Assembly: GCF_040273735.1 (NCBI RefSeq)
Contig: NZ_JBELZM010000009.1
Location: 62,001 to 126,000, forward strand
Length of the DNA: 64,000 nucleotides
Direction of reading: 5' to 3'
DNA from: Solibacillus sp040273735
Lineage (GTDB): Bacteria > Bacillota > Bacilli > Bacillales_A > Planococcaceae
Under the pieces are notes generated by a model, which saw nothing but the letters and a program-made list of their open reading frames with translations, was not told the DNA's origin and searched no databases. Every line of letters begins with the position of its first letter. The first letter of the stretch is position 1. Of the stretch, positions 36,072-46,300 are shown piece after piece. Made by a program: the position numbers and the translations under genes.

Positions 36072-38081
36072 GTGTTAAAAAAAATAGTTGGACTAGCATT
36101 CGCATTAATCGTTGCTCTGTCTTTCACAACACAATCAACATCTCATGCAAATGATATAAAAGGCCATCAAATGGTAAATGAATTAACATATTGGTCTAAT
36201 CTTAATGTCATCCGACCAGACAGCAAAGGAAATTTTAATCCAAACCGTGCCGTTACGCGTGGAGAGTTTGCTTCATATATTACCCGCGCACTTAAATTAC
36301 CAGATTCGTCTACATACACTTTTAAAGATTTAAAAGCTGGTAATGAACTGACACGTGAAATCAAGGCAGCTGCAGGTTCTAACATTTTAAGTGGTTATCC
36401 TGATGGCACATTCCGTCCGAACGAAAAAATTACGCGCCAGCATATGGCAGCACTTTTGGAAAAAGCATTGCGCTATTCAAACGTGCCGTTGGAAGGACAG
36501 CCATTAACGTTTAAAGATAACAACAAAATTAGTGATCAGTTCAAACCGGCTGTAGCTACAAACGTTTACTACAATATTATCCGTGGGTCACATACGAAAA
36601 ATGGGGTATTTTTTGAACCTCAAGGCAATGCTACAATCGCGCATGCCGCAGCATTTTTATTCCGTATGCAAACGACAATCGAAACATTTGCTTTGAATGA
36701 AGGTGAAGAACCTACTGAAACGCCTGCTCCGAACCCAAATGTTTATTATGTCGGTAAAATTTCAAATGGAGTAATTACAAAAAACTCTACTGTATACTTT
36801 AACTACGAACAAGCAGAATCGGCATTAAAAAGTTCTGGCTCAAACTTGATTATAAAAGGTGACAAAATCATTAAAATGTCTTCTGGTATCGCTTCAGCAG
36901 CTGATACGAAAGCAAACACTGTTACAATCTATTCAGATAAAAACTTCACGAAGTCGTTATCGTATGCTGTAGAAGGCTCTCAGTTTAAATACATTGGAAG
37001 CAACGATCAGTATGCAATCGTTCAATTAGCTGATACAAAAGGCTATGCGAAAATTGATGAAGTTACATTAACACCGACAAGCTTAATTAAAGGACAAGAC
37101 TTCTATTTTGTTGATGGTGGGTACTTAACTCATCGTACGTACAACCATATTACACAAAAATATAATTGGGATTATGTAGTGAGTGAAGCACCGGTATTTA
37201 TGCAGCGCGGCGGTCAATATTATAGCCAGGACGGTGTAAACTTCTACTCTGACGTTCTATTAACGAAAAAAGTAGGAACACATTATCCGTACTTCCAATT
37301 CCAGTCGATTCGTCAGCCATCTAACTATACAGCTGATGAACTGGACAAAATAATTATGACATTATTAACAGAGCGCCAGGCAATCAAAACTTCCCCTCAA
37401 TATGCAAAAGCAACAGTTGAATCTCGTTTAATCGGGATGGGGAAATTTTTAAAGCAGGTGGAATCACAATATAATGTCAATGCCTTATTCATTTTAGCTG
37501 CAGCAATGCACGAAGGTGATTACGGTGTAAGTAAAAATGCTTTAACAAAAAACAATATTTTCGGTATTAAAGTATTCGATACAGACCCTACATTAGGCGA
37601 AGTTTATAAATCTCGTGACGATAGTGTCCTTGCCTTTATTAACCGCTATGTTAACTTGAATTACGTGCCTCAATCAGGTGGTTATGCAAAAGGTGCAGCT
37701 CCGGGTAATAAAACAGCCGGCATGAATGTGCACTATGCATCAGATCCATTCTGGGGCAGTAAAATTGCCGGTCATATGTACCGCATGGACAACCGTTTCG
37801 GTAAAAAAGATTACAAGCAAGCGAAATTGGCATTCGTATCATATGAAAATGGTCATTTAGTAAATGTCCGCAACGAACCATCAACATCATCGCCAGTTCA
37901 CTTCACTTATAAAGCGAAATATGTAGGTGAAACAGGCATGTTCGGCTATCCTGTCGCAATTGTTGAAGAAACGAAAGGTACGGACGGCTATGTATGGTAC
38001 AAAATTATGTCAGACAATAACCCACCTGCAAAATACGGTTGGGTACGCTCTGATTTAGTTCAATTGATTCCAGGAAATTAA
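36072..38081 (+). CDS. SLH-anchored glucosaminidase (GH73-type)
   Basis: A 669-residue secreted protein from GTG 36072, which follows aaaggag at 9 bases; the frame opens 19 codons earlier without a site. Signal peptide about 1-27 (KKIVGLAFALIVALSF). Three N-terminal SLH repeats (about 35-210, with SGYPDGTFRPNEKITR), a linker rich in Pro/Glu, tandem SH3-like or surface domains (about 225-430), a glucosaminidase domain with FILAAAMHEGDYGVSKNALTK (catalytic Glu in HEGDYG) and NNIFGIKVFDTDP, and a C-terminal SH3 (NVRNEPSTSSPV). It likely cuts the MurNAc-GlcNAc backbone during growth. Confidence 0.87.
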   Translation: MLKKIVGLAFALIVALSFTTQSTSHANDIKGHQMVNELTYWSNLNVIRPDSKGNFNPNRAVTRGEFASYITRALKLPDSSTYTFKDLKAGNELTREIKAAAGSNILSGYPDGTFRPNEKITRQHMAALLEKALRYSNVPLEGQPLTFKDNNKISDQFKPAVATNVYYNIIRGSHTKNGVFFEPQGNATIAHAAAFLFRMQTTIETFALNEGEEPTETPAPNPNVYYVGKISNGVITKNSTVYFNYEQAESALKSSGSNLIIKGDKIIKMSSGIASAADTKANTVTIYSDKNFTKSLSYAVEGSQFKYIGSNDQYAIVQLADTKGYAKIDEVTLTPTSLIKGQDFYFVDGGYLTHRTYNHITQKYNWDYVVSEAPVFMQRGGQYYSQDGVNFYSDVLLTKKVGTHYPYFQFQSIRQPSNYTADELDKIIMTLLTERQAIKTSPQYAKATVESRLIGMGKFLKQVESQYNVNALFILAAAMHEGDYGVSKNALTKNNIFGIKVFDTDPTLGEVYKSRDDSVLAFINRYVNLNYVPQSGGYAKGAAPGNKTAGMNVHYASDPFWGSKIAGHMYRMDNRFGKKDYKQAKLAFVSYENGHLVNVRNEPSTSSPVHFTYKAKYVGETGMFGYPVAIVEETKGTDGYVWYKIMSDNNPPAKYGWVRSDLVQLIPGN

Positions 38082-38088
38082 TTTTGAT

Positions 38089-38119
38089 CCAGTACTTCTA
38101 CGGAAGTGCTGGTTTTTTT
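38089..38119 (+). terminator. terminator downstream of the SLH glucosaminidase gene
   Basis: A perfect stem CCAGTACTTC / GAAGTGCTGG (one G-T pair) followed by seven T. Confidence 0.85.
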
Positions 38120-38153
38120 ATAGTTGGACCAGGGTTATGAAAGTAGCAGTTTA

Positions 38154-38328
38154 CTAGAAAAGTTAGGAAAGTTATTAGAAGACTTGCAGAGCATATTTGA
38201 ACTTCGGGGATTGATATTAGAACATCCGGATGACATTTTAGAAGAAAAGCCTATTATATTAGAACTTGGCGCTTCTATTAGAACATTTTACAGCATATTA
38301 GAACTTCCGCTGAAGATATTAGAAATCA
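38154..38328 (+). repeat. 21-bp phased repeat array, TTAGAA variant, 9 units
   Basis: Plus-strand cores CTAGAA, TTAGAA, TTTGAA, TTAGAA (repeated) start at 38154, 38175, 38196, 38217, 38238, 38259, 38278, 38298 and 38319 (spacings 21, 21, 21, 21, 21, 19, 20, 21), often as ATATTAGAAC. It fills the space between two convergent terminators. A 71-codon frame through it reads ILE/LLE heptads but starts at TTG with no ribosome site and loses phase after 38278. Confidence 0.88.
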
Positions 38329-38343
38329 ATGATAAATAAAAAA

Positions 38344-38376
38344 CTGAGCAGCCCCCTCTATCAGGAAGCTGCTCAG
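38344..38376 (-). terminator. terminator downstream of the SLH amidase gene
   Basis: A perfect 9-bp stem CTGAGCAGC / GCTGCTCAG with a T-rich stretch on the minus strand. Confidence 0.75.
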
Positions 38377-38380
38377 TCAA

Positions 38381-40357
38381 TCATTTCGTATAATATTGCA
38401 CAATGCCATTGTAGATAGACTGGGCAAAAATTTCGACATACTCGTCAGATACAAGCTTTTCTCTATCTGCAGTATTAGTAATGAAACCGAGCTCCACTAA
38501 CACTGCAGGCATCACATTTCCTTTAATAACAACATAGTCCGCGCGCTTTACACCACGGTTGTACATTTTCGCATTTTTAACGATTTCATTGTTTATGGCA
38601 GTTGCCAACGCTAAATCTTCTTTTTCATTTGCATTGGAAGTAACACTGTAGAATGTTTCCGTTCCATTTGCTGCTTCCTTTGCTGCTGCATTTGCATGAA
38701 GACTGATAAAAATTTCGCCGTTCTCTTTTTTAGCGTATCGAACACGATCCTCTAAGCTAGGATATGTATCACCCGAACGCGTCATCTTTACTGTTGCACC
38801 ATCTTTTTCAAGCTTTTGCTTTACTAGATTCGCAACTTTTAGAACGATTTCCTTTTCACGTGCATCTTTTTTAACAGCACCCGGGTCTTTACCGCCATGA
38901 CCTGGATCAAGAACAATAATACGATCTTTTACAGCAGGTCCTTTTTGATTAAGAAGTTGTAAATATGTTTTGTTGATATATCCATTAATGCCGTTATACG
39001 TGATTTTAGCCCAGCTTCCGGATACCAAATGGACTTCCACTAGTGTTCCTCGCTTAATTTGACCAAGCGAACGTGAAGTACCTGAAGCCGACTCACGAAT
39101 TTGCAAGGCATCGACTGTCGCTTTGCCTACCGTATTCGTCAATAGCTGTTGCGGCGGCGTAACAGGTTGTTCATTTTCTCCGCTATTTTCCGCAGGAGGT
39201 TTCGGTACATTGTTTTCCTCTTCAACTACCGGTTTTTCCGGTTCCGCTGTTGGAGGGGGAACTGGTTCTGTCTGCAATGAATCCTCGGTTTGAGAAACTC
39301 GTACATAGGCAGGTAAACCATTTACTAACGTGACATACCAATTTCCAATTGTATTATATACAGCAATTTTCTCTTTATCAGCAATCGCGCTTACGCTATT
39401 TGATGCGACATCACGCTTTTCATATGCTTGAATGTTACCCAATGCGTAAACATGCTTTTGAACTTTGTTAAGCAGCTTGCCGGATTCATCTATAAAATCT
39501 ACATAATCCTTGTAAACATAGGCATAGCGCCCCCCATGTGAAACCTTCAGCCAACCGTCTTTCTGGATTTCAAATACAGCAAATGATGCTCCTGTATTTA
39601 CTTTCGCCAAAATATTCGATGCATTTGAAGAAGATGCAGATGTGCGGACATTCAGATTATTTACATTTGCTTTGACAGAAGCAATTGCTGACGAAACGTC
39701 CGGTACGGTTACCCCTTGTACCGGCAATGGTAAACGATACTTTTCAGAAGATGCACGAGCGATAAATGAAGCGAACTGCGCACGTGTTACTGAATTTTTC
39801 GGGTTATATTTTTCTGCCTCTACTGTAATTCCGTTAAAGTAAATTGCCGCGATATATGGATAATAGCCATACGTTGGTTTAATATCTTTGAATGGAATTT
39901 CCAGCTTTTCTGTTTGAGCTGTATTTAATTTAAATGCAATGGCCAGCACTTTACTCATTTCTTCTCGTGTTAAAGGCGTGTTCGGTGCAAATTTTCCTTT
40001 GGATTGCTCAGAGAAAAATCCTAACTCCACCGCACTTTCTACATAGCCGGAAAGCTCTGTTCCCAATGTAACATCAGAAAACGATGACTTTTTTACAGTT
40101 AAAGGCTTGTTGTTTGTTGCAACAACGACCATTTTAGCAGCTTGTCCACGGGTTACATGAGCATTCGGTTTATAAAGAGTTTTACCTTTTTCCGTATATC
40201 CTTTTATGACACCCGCATTTACTAAATAGTTTATTTCATTATACGCCCCGTTTGAAGAAGGGACATCGGCAAAGTTTGTGCTAGCAAATGCCGTATTCAA
40301 TTGGAACATTGCCATGAAGATGACTGTCACCGTCACGACAAGATTGCGCAAAGACAA
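38381..40357 (-). CDS. SLH-anchored N-acetylmuramoyl-L-alanine amidase (Amidase_3)
   Basis: A 658-residue secreted protein: signal peptide (1-25, ending NTAFAS), three SLH repeats (about 26-200), three SH3-like domains (about 215-280, 290-350, 405-465) split by a Pro/Glu linker (PVPPPTAEPEKPVVEEE), and a C-terminal Amidase_3 domain with zinc ligands His in LDPGHGGKDPG, Glu in AREKEIVLKV and His in FISLHANA, and catalytic Glu in VLVELGFITN. It cuts the amide between MurNAc and L-Ala. It is convergent with the SLH glucosaminidase. Confidence 0.93.
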   Translation of the reverse strand: MSLRNLVVTVTVIFMAMFQLNTAFASTNFADVPSSNGAYNEINYLVNAGVIKGYTEKGKTLYKPNAHVTRGQAAKMVVVATNNKPLTVKKSSFSDVTLGTELSGYVESAVELGFFSEQSKGKFAPNTPLTREEMSKVLAIAFKLNTAQTEKLEIPFKDIKPTYGYYPYIAAIYFNGITVEAEKYNPKNSVTRAQFASFIARASSEKYRLPLPVQGVTVPDVSSAIASVKANVNNLNVRTSASSSNASNILAKVNTGASFAVFEIQKDGWLKVSHGGRYAYVYKDYVDFIDESGKLLNKVQKHVYALGNIQAYEKRDVASNSVSAIADKEKIAVYNTIGNWYVTLVNGLPAYVRVSQTEDSLQTEPVPPPTAEPEKPVVEEENNVPKPPAENSGENEQPVTPPQQLLTNTVGKATVDALQIRESASGTSRSLGQIKRGTLVEVHLVSGSWAKITYNGINGYINKTYLQLLNQKGPAVKDRIIVLDPGHGGKDPGAVKKDAREKEIVLKVANLVKQKLEKDGATVKMTRSGDTYPSLEDRVRYAKKENGEIFISLHANAAAKEAANGTETFYSVTSNANEKEDLALATAINNEIVKNAKMYNRGVKRADYVVIKGNVMPAVLVELGFITNTADREKLVSDEYVEIFAQSIYNGIVQYYTK

Positions 40358-40528
40358 TGTTAAAATCCTCCCCTCTATTAGATAGTTCCCATTTTACCAA
40401 ATTATTCATAAAATTAATATGTACAAAGCAAGAAATTTAATATTTTTCTAGTTTATAGAAAATAGAATATGGTATTTTTCATCATGAAATGAGAGTTTCA
40501 AATCAGGTTAAAGTTAGTTATTAGTGCG

Positions 40529-40622
40529 TTCTACTTTAGGTGTGAACTGTTCCACATTTCAACCTAAACCTCCCACATTCTCTAGTAATCTTTCTACTCT
40601 TGATGTAAAAGATTCTACTTAC
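40529..40622 (-). repeat. 21-bp phased repeat array, 5 units
   Basis: Plus-strand cores TTCTACTTT, TTCCACATT, TCCCACATT, TTCTACTCT and TTCTACTTA start at 40529, 40550, 40571, 40592 and 40613, all exactly 21 bp apart. It lies between the amidase start and the next gene's terminator. Confidence 0.86.
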
Positions 40623-40660
40623 TCTCAGTAACCTGCTAATAAAGCCCTCGACCAAAAAAA

Positions 40661-40688
40661 GAAACACAGACAAATTCGTCTGTGTTTC
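40661..40688 (-). terminator. terminator downstream of the NlpC-SLH gene
   Basis: A perfect 11-bp stem GAAACACAGAC / GTCTGTGTTTC followed by T run on the minus strand; about 100 bases after the stop at 40788. Confidence 0.8.
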
Positions 40689-40787
40689 AACTACTATTAG
40701 TAAGTACTTCCCTGCAAGGTGGATATCTATTGAGATATGTAGAAGTTACTAATTTTTATTCTTTAAGTATTGGTGTTGCCAACCTTA

Positions 40788-41726
40788 TTATTGTAAACGG
40801 TTAATGAAAGCTGTTAAATGTTTTAACATAACGTTATCGTTAGTACCGAATGTGCCGTCACCTTTACCTACTGTGATGCCGTTCGATGCTAAGATCGAGA
40901 TGTCGTTATGCGCCCAGTGAGATGTTGGTACATCTGTGAAGTTTAAAGTATCCTGCTTCATTTTTAAGTCAAATGCTTTTACTAACACTTTTGCCATTTG
41001 AGCACGTGTTAATGGTGAAGCTGGATTGAATTTACCCTCATCACCAGTGAAAACACCTAATTTATATAGTGCAGTTGCTGCACCTGCATATTTTGATGAT
41101 GATTTAATATCTGTGAATGGTGAATTTGTATCAGATGTATCTAAACCTAAAGTTTTCGCTAATTGAATTGCTACTTCACCACGAGAAGCATAAATCGTGA
41201 AATCGATTGCTGAATCTTTAACTTCTTCTTTTTCTGAAGATACTGCTGCAACTACTTTATTACTTTCTCCAAAGCTCGCTACGCGTTTAGCTCCGTTATA
41301 TCGCTTCGCCCAGTAAGAAGAATTTAAATTTGCTTCAGTAACGCCTGTGCTTGTACCAGCGTGAACGAATTTATCTCCACCTAATGAGATACCAACGTGT
41401 GAAGCGACTTTACCAGTTGTATTAAAGAATACTAAATCGCCTGGTTGTAAATCTGATTTTGAAACGGCACTACCTTGTTTATATTGGGAAGCAGCTGTAC
41501 GGTTTAAGTCAAAGCCTAATTGCTTGAATACTAATTGAGTAAATCCAGAGCAATCTAATCCGCTTGCTGTTGTTCCTCCATAAACGTATGGTACACCGAT
41601 ATATTTAGAAGCTGTTGCTGTTAATTCTGAAACTGATGCTGCTTGTGCTGTATTATTCGAACCCATCCCTACACCTGAAAAAATCATGAAAGTTGCAAAG
41701 ATCGGTAATAAGATTTTCTTTTTCAC
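40788..41726 (-). CDS. NlpC/P60 endopeptidase with C-terminal SLH repeats
   Basis: A 312-residue secreted protein: signal peptide (1-30), NlpC/P60 domain (about 31-150) with GLDCSGFTQLVF, VASHVGISLGG and FVHAG, then a C-terminal SLH region. Two SLH repeats are clear (SPFTDIKSSSKYAGA with KFNPASPLTRAQMAK, and NFTDVPTSHWAHND with GTFGTNDNV); the first of the usual three is reduced to its tail (SRGEVAIQLAKTLGL). It is a wall hydrolase kept in the S-layer zone. Confidence 0.9.
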   Translation of the reverse strand: MKKKILLPIFATFMIFSGVGMGSNNTAQAASVSELTATASKYIGVPYVYGGTTASGLDCSGFTQLVFKQLGFDLNRTAASQYKQGSAVSKSDLQPGDLVFFNTTGKVASHVGISLGGDKFVHAGTSTGVTEANLNSSYWAKRYNGAKRVASFGESNKVVAAVSSEKEEVKDSAIDFTIYASRGEVAIQLAKTLGLDTSDTNSPFTDIKSSSKYAGAATALYKLGVFTGDEGKFNPASPLTRAQMAKVLVKAFDLKMKQDTLNFTDVPTSHWAHNDISILASNGITVGKGDGTFGTNDNVMLKHLTAFINRLQ

Positions 41727-41898
41727 TTTAAAATGGAACTCCCTTCAAAATAGGCCTCGCGATGAATATTCGAGGTATAACATAACGTAAAACTTGTTTG
41801 TTCATGTTTATTTAACCTAATAACAGGGTAACATATATATTTGTAATATTATTTTTCACTTGTGTAACAGTTTCTAGTATTTTGATATAAAAACAAAA

Positions 41899-41940
41899 AA
41901 CACCGAATCTCTGTATTTACGCAGAGATTCGGTGTTTTTT
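41899..41940 (-). terminator. terminator downstream of the SLH-CAP gene
   Basis: A perfect 15-bp stem AACACCGAATCTCTG / CAGAGATTCGGTGTT with T runs on both strands, 70 bases after the stop. Strong enough to work in both directions. Confidence 0.85.
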
Positions 41941-42010
41941 ATAGAATATTTATATTAATGAAATAAAATTTGTAACATTACTGTAATGTAAGGTACTAGT
42001 ATTTACCATT

Positions 42011-43072
42011 TCATTTGCTAGAAAAATGTTGAACTACATAATATTTCCCATTTTTCGACTTTTCAATGCCGATGCCCATATGTGTATATACTTCTTTTAA
42101 AATATTGTCACGATGTTTCGGTGAAGCCATCCAGGCCTTTACCGTTGTTTCCGGTGACTCGAAGTTTCGGGCCAGGTTTTCTCCATAGCTTGTATATTCA
42201 TAATCGAACAACATTGCTAAATCCCACGGGTTGCCGTAAAAAGGTGAATTATGTTCGAAGTAATTGCGTTTTAGCATATCCTTCACTTTAATAATGGCGA
42301 TCTGTGTTAATTCCTTGTCCTGCATAAGTGGTGAAAGTCCTTTAGCAGCCCGTTCCTTATTAACAAGCTCCAATATTTTTTTCTCCCACTGTTTATGATG
42401 ATTCACGGTATCTATATAATCCTTTTGCAAAAAGTCATATACTACTTCCAAATTTTTAACCTTTTCCTTAAACTCCATACCGCGCATTGTGAGTGCAGCT
42501 AAATGAGCCCTAGTAACGAACTCATTCGGTTCAAAGGTTTTTTCAGTCTTTCCTTTTACAATTTCCACATCTGCCAGTGATTCAATATAATCTTTTGCCC
42601 AATAGTTTTTAGGTAAATCCTTAAAAGATGTCTTGTTTTTCTGATCCACTTCAACGTCATAGGCGTGGGCAATCATTTTTGAAATATGTGCACGCTTTAA
42701 AGGGGCTTCAGGATGAAACTCACTAGTGTTTTGAATAATCCCCAACTCTGCTAGTTTACAAATCTCTTTATAATAACGGTGATCTGCAGGAACATCCGTA
42801 AAATCAGGAACAAAATCGGTCGTTAGTTGGACGCCCATCGTTCTGGCAATAATACTTGCAGCCTCCGCACGAGTCGTCGTACTGTTCGGTTTGAATGTAC
42901 CATCTGTATAGCCTTCCATAAATCCTTTTTCAACTAGCTCATATATTACAGGTGCTGCCCAATACGTACTTTTCACATCGGTGAAAGTTGGAGACGTTTT
43001 TGCATATGCATCAGAAGATGGTGCATGTAATAAACACGCAATGATGGACCCCATAATTAAAACCCGTTTCAT
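42011..43072 (-). CDS. SLH protein with C-terminal CAP (SCP/PR-1) domain
   Basis: A 353-residue secreted protein: signal peptide (MKRVLIMGSIIACLLHAPSS), three SLH repeats (about 28-195, with EGYTDGTFKPNSTTTRAE), a helical linker, and a CAP domain (about 225-353) with YFEHNSPF, YGENLARNF and SPKHRDNIL, the family's His/Glu site. CAP proteins with SLH or LysM anchors are common in spore formers, but their activity is unsettled. The frame opens 40 codons upstream; 43072 is chosen for its ggggggag ribosome site and signal peptide. Confidence 0.9.
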   Translation of the reverse strand: MKRVLIMGSIIACLLHAPSSDAYAKTSPTFTDVKSTYWAAPVIYELVEKGFMEGYTDGTFKPNSTTTRAEAASIIARTMGVQLTTDFVPDFTDVPADHRYYKEICKLAELGIIQNTSEFHPEAPLKRAHISKMIAHAYDVEVDQKNKTSFKDLPKNYWAKDYIESLADVEIVKGKTEKTFEPNEFVTRAHLAALTMRGMEFKEKVKNLEVVYDFLQKDYIDTVNHHKQWEKKILELVNKERAAKGLSPLMQDKELTQIAIIKVKDMLKRNYFEHNSPFYGNPWDLAMLFDYEYTSYGENLARNFESPETTVKAWMASPKHRDNILKEVYTHMGIGIEKSKNGKYYVVQHFSSK

Positions 43073-43256
43073 CAAACTCCCCCCTATCAGTCCATAACTA
43101 TTATTATACAATGGATTAATTACTTTTATCTTAACAGAAAACTTTGCAGCTAACTTAAAGCCACGAAATAGAAATTTCATGCCAAATCCCATAGAAATCT
43201 TTCTTATCTTCTATAAATTTGCGTCTCGCTTTAATCTAATTTTACACTAAAAAAAA

Positions 43257-43292
43257 CCCCAAAAGGTAGATTTCCTATTCTACCTTTTGGGG
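43257..43292 (-). terminator. terminator downstream of the 1346-residue repeat protein gene
   Basis: A perfect 14-bp stem CCCCAAAAGGTAGA / TCTACCTTTTGGGG with a T run on the minus strand. Confidence 0.88.
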
Positions 43293-43325
43293 TACAGTAA
43301 TTAAATTAAAGCATTTTCAATAAAA

Positions 43326-46300
43326 TTACAACCCTAATTCAAAAATAGCGGCCTGCAGTTTATTATAATTTTTCACTAAAGATTTTTGGTCGATTGTCAG
43401 GCGTTCGTACGCTGTTTTCGCTGACTTCGCTCTTGAAGCATATGTCCTTAAAGATGGATCCAGATCCTCTATTTGCTTAATGACACGCTCTGCCGCTTTT
43501 AAATCTTTTTCAGCTTGCTGAAGTACAGAGTAGTTCAGTACTTGGCGCTTAGACCCGGAAGGAAGTGCTTTATATGCTGCTACTGCATTTGTAACATCTG
43601 TATCAAAACTGCTTGAAGAAGAATTCAATGAGGCAATGATTGACGTTACCTTTTGGACTTCCGTCATATCGAGAACGGCCTCTTGTAATTTGTAATAGTT
43701 TGTAACCTTCAGTTTTTCCTCTTCCGACAACTTGTCATATGCCAGCTTAGCGGCTTCCATATTCCCTTGATAATACTTGTCGCTTGGCTTTAGTCCGGCA
43801 ATCAGTGTATAGACATGAATTACATTGGATAAGTTCGAATATTGGTCCATATTCGTTACGTACTCTTTTTGTTTATCATCCAATTTTTTCAAAGCATTAT
43901 TGACTGTATTGAATTGACGGCTCAAATCATTTCTTGGATTGCTTAAGCCATCAATTGCTGTAATTGCCGCTTCAATTGGTTTAATGTATTTTTCCTGCTC
44001 TTTTAATTCGAATTCAAGTGTCACGCCTTTTTTATTGGCCGAGCTTAACGATTTATAGGCTTCACGCGCTTCTTTTATTTTGGCGATAAATTCATTTGCC
44101 GGTGCTGCATTTAATGCACGAATCATCGCGTCTACCTTTGCGCCGCCCTCCACATTCAATTCATGTTCCTGCAATGTCGGTAAATTCGACACTTGTACTG
44201 CTAACTCAGCCGGCAGTTCGTTATATAATGCTCTCGCTGCCACCGTCTCTTCGACAAACGTTTTGCTCGATGGTTTAATTGAATTGATCGCATTTACTAC
44301 ATTATAAATTGTCGTAAGATCTCCTAATAACTTTTCGCTGTTGACGAGTAGTGAGCGTTCAGACATTGTCAGTTTTTCATATGCTTTCTCAGCTGATTTA
44401 AATTTAGTAACAAATGTACGTGCATTCGATGGATCCAACGCTAAAATATCGGTATCCAATTTTAATACCGGTTTTACACCGCGCTCGCGAGTCGTTAAGT
44501 CTTTGTAGTTCGTTACTAAGCGCTGATCTGATTTAGCCAAACTATCATAGCCGTTTCTTGCATCTATCAGTTTTTGAATATAACCTTCCGCAGTAGGAAT
44601 TGCCGCATCGATTAATGCCACTACCTGCTTGGCGTTTGAAACACCTTGTTCCGCAGTTGCAAGCTTCGAAATATTATGTACGAGTTCCTGCTCCGGAGCA
44701 GTCAACGCTGCATATTCAGTGCGAATTGCCGCGACATCCGCTTCATATGTTTTTGAACCGACACGCAGTTTTTCAATACGATTGATTAAATCCGCTACTT
44801 TTAAAATATTGCCCAGCTTCGAGCCATAGTTATAAACATCTTGCTTTTGCTTTTCTGTTAGGCGGTCATACGCTTTTTGTGCTGCCGCTACCTTTGATGG
44901 ATAATTACGGTCTGTATGAACAGGCAGCTTTTCAATTAGATCAATTACTTTCAGTGATGCTTTGTAGTCCCGTTCAAGCTCTGTTAAAACTTTTGAGTTC
45001 CTGACATTGCTTTTCGTTGCAGAATCCAATTTTTTGTAAGCTGCCGATACTTCCGCTAAATCGGTGATGAATGCTTCACCGGATTTCGTTTGCAGTGCAT
45101 CGATTCGGCTTTCCATTGAAAACGAATCTGAAACAATCACTTCATAATCCGTTAATTTTTTCCCGTATTCGGTAAAAAGCCTTAATTGAATGCTTTCTAA
45201 ATCTGTAATTGGTTCTGCAGGAGCAGTATAGTCTTTTAATATATTTTCAAAATCATTTTGCACTTTTGAAAGACTAACCTTAAATTCTGCTGTCGTCGGG
45301 CGAATTGCATCGATTTCCAGCATCAGCTTTGCAAACGGCAAGAGCTCAACTAGTTTATCTCTATTGTAGACAAGCCCTTGCATAGGTTCCGTCAGTTTGG
45401 TGAAGGAAGTTTCGGCTGCGGTCGTTTTACGCGTAAAATCTTTTGCCAATACATCAATTTTGCTGATTGCCTGAATTGTATTTAATACTGCCTTGTTCGC
45501 CTTTTCAATCTCTGTTAATACTTTAATATTTTTTACTAACCGCTTGCCGTTTGCAGATAATGAATTATATTTTTCACGAGCTGCATCGATTTGCTGCAAA
45601 TCAACTAATTCAGCATTTTGGAAGACAAGAATGTCAGCATCCAAATTTGCCGCTATCGATAGTTCCTCTTTTTGTAATCGCAAATAGGACATTAAAAATT
45701 GATGAAGCTTCTCGACATTTGCTGCTTCTTTTGAAGGAATCGCCTCTTTTAAAGAATCCCAATCGTTTAACTTATTTTCTGCTGATACTAAATCTTCTGC
45801 ATAAGTTGTGCTCGTGACGTTCAAATTCACTACTTGTTCTGCAATTTTTGCTACCGGTATTAAAGCTTCAAGACGAGCACGGTTTGTGACAAGCTCCTGC
45901 TCATTATCCTTAATCTTGGCATACGAAGATTCCGCTGTACGGACTTTTGTGATAAATGAAGTGGCAATTGATCGCTTTTTCGTGTCCGTCAGGTTTTCAT
46001 CATCCAGATTTGCAAATACATCTGTTTTAATCGCTTCGATTTGTTTATTAATCGTTGCAGCGGTTGCCGTTGATTTTTCCCATGATGTAAGGAGATCTAA
46101 TAATTCTTTTAATACATATTTGCGCTCATTTGTTGGTAATGAATTGTACGCGGTTCTTGCATCTGCAACGATTGAGCTTTTCTCTTCATATTTTGCTGAA
46201 TCAATCTTAACTATTTCTATTTCAACTTTTTGTGCTTTTTCAATAAACGCTTGCATTTCAAGCAATTTGTCATAGTTCACTACAAGACGTGTATCCAATG

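Noticed and set aside
38124..38339. 71-codon plus-strand frame with ILE heptads
   Set aside because: TTG start next to the terminator T tract, no ribosome site, array phase slips by non-multiples of three.
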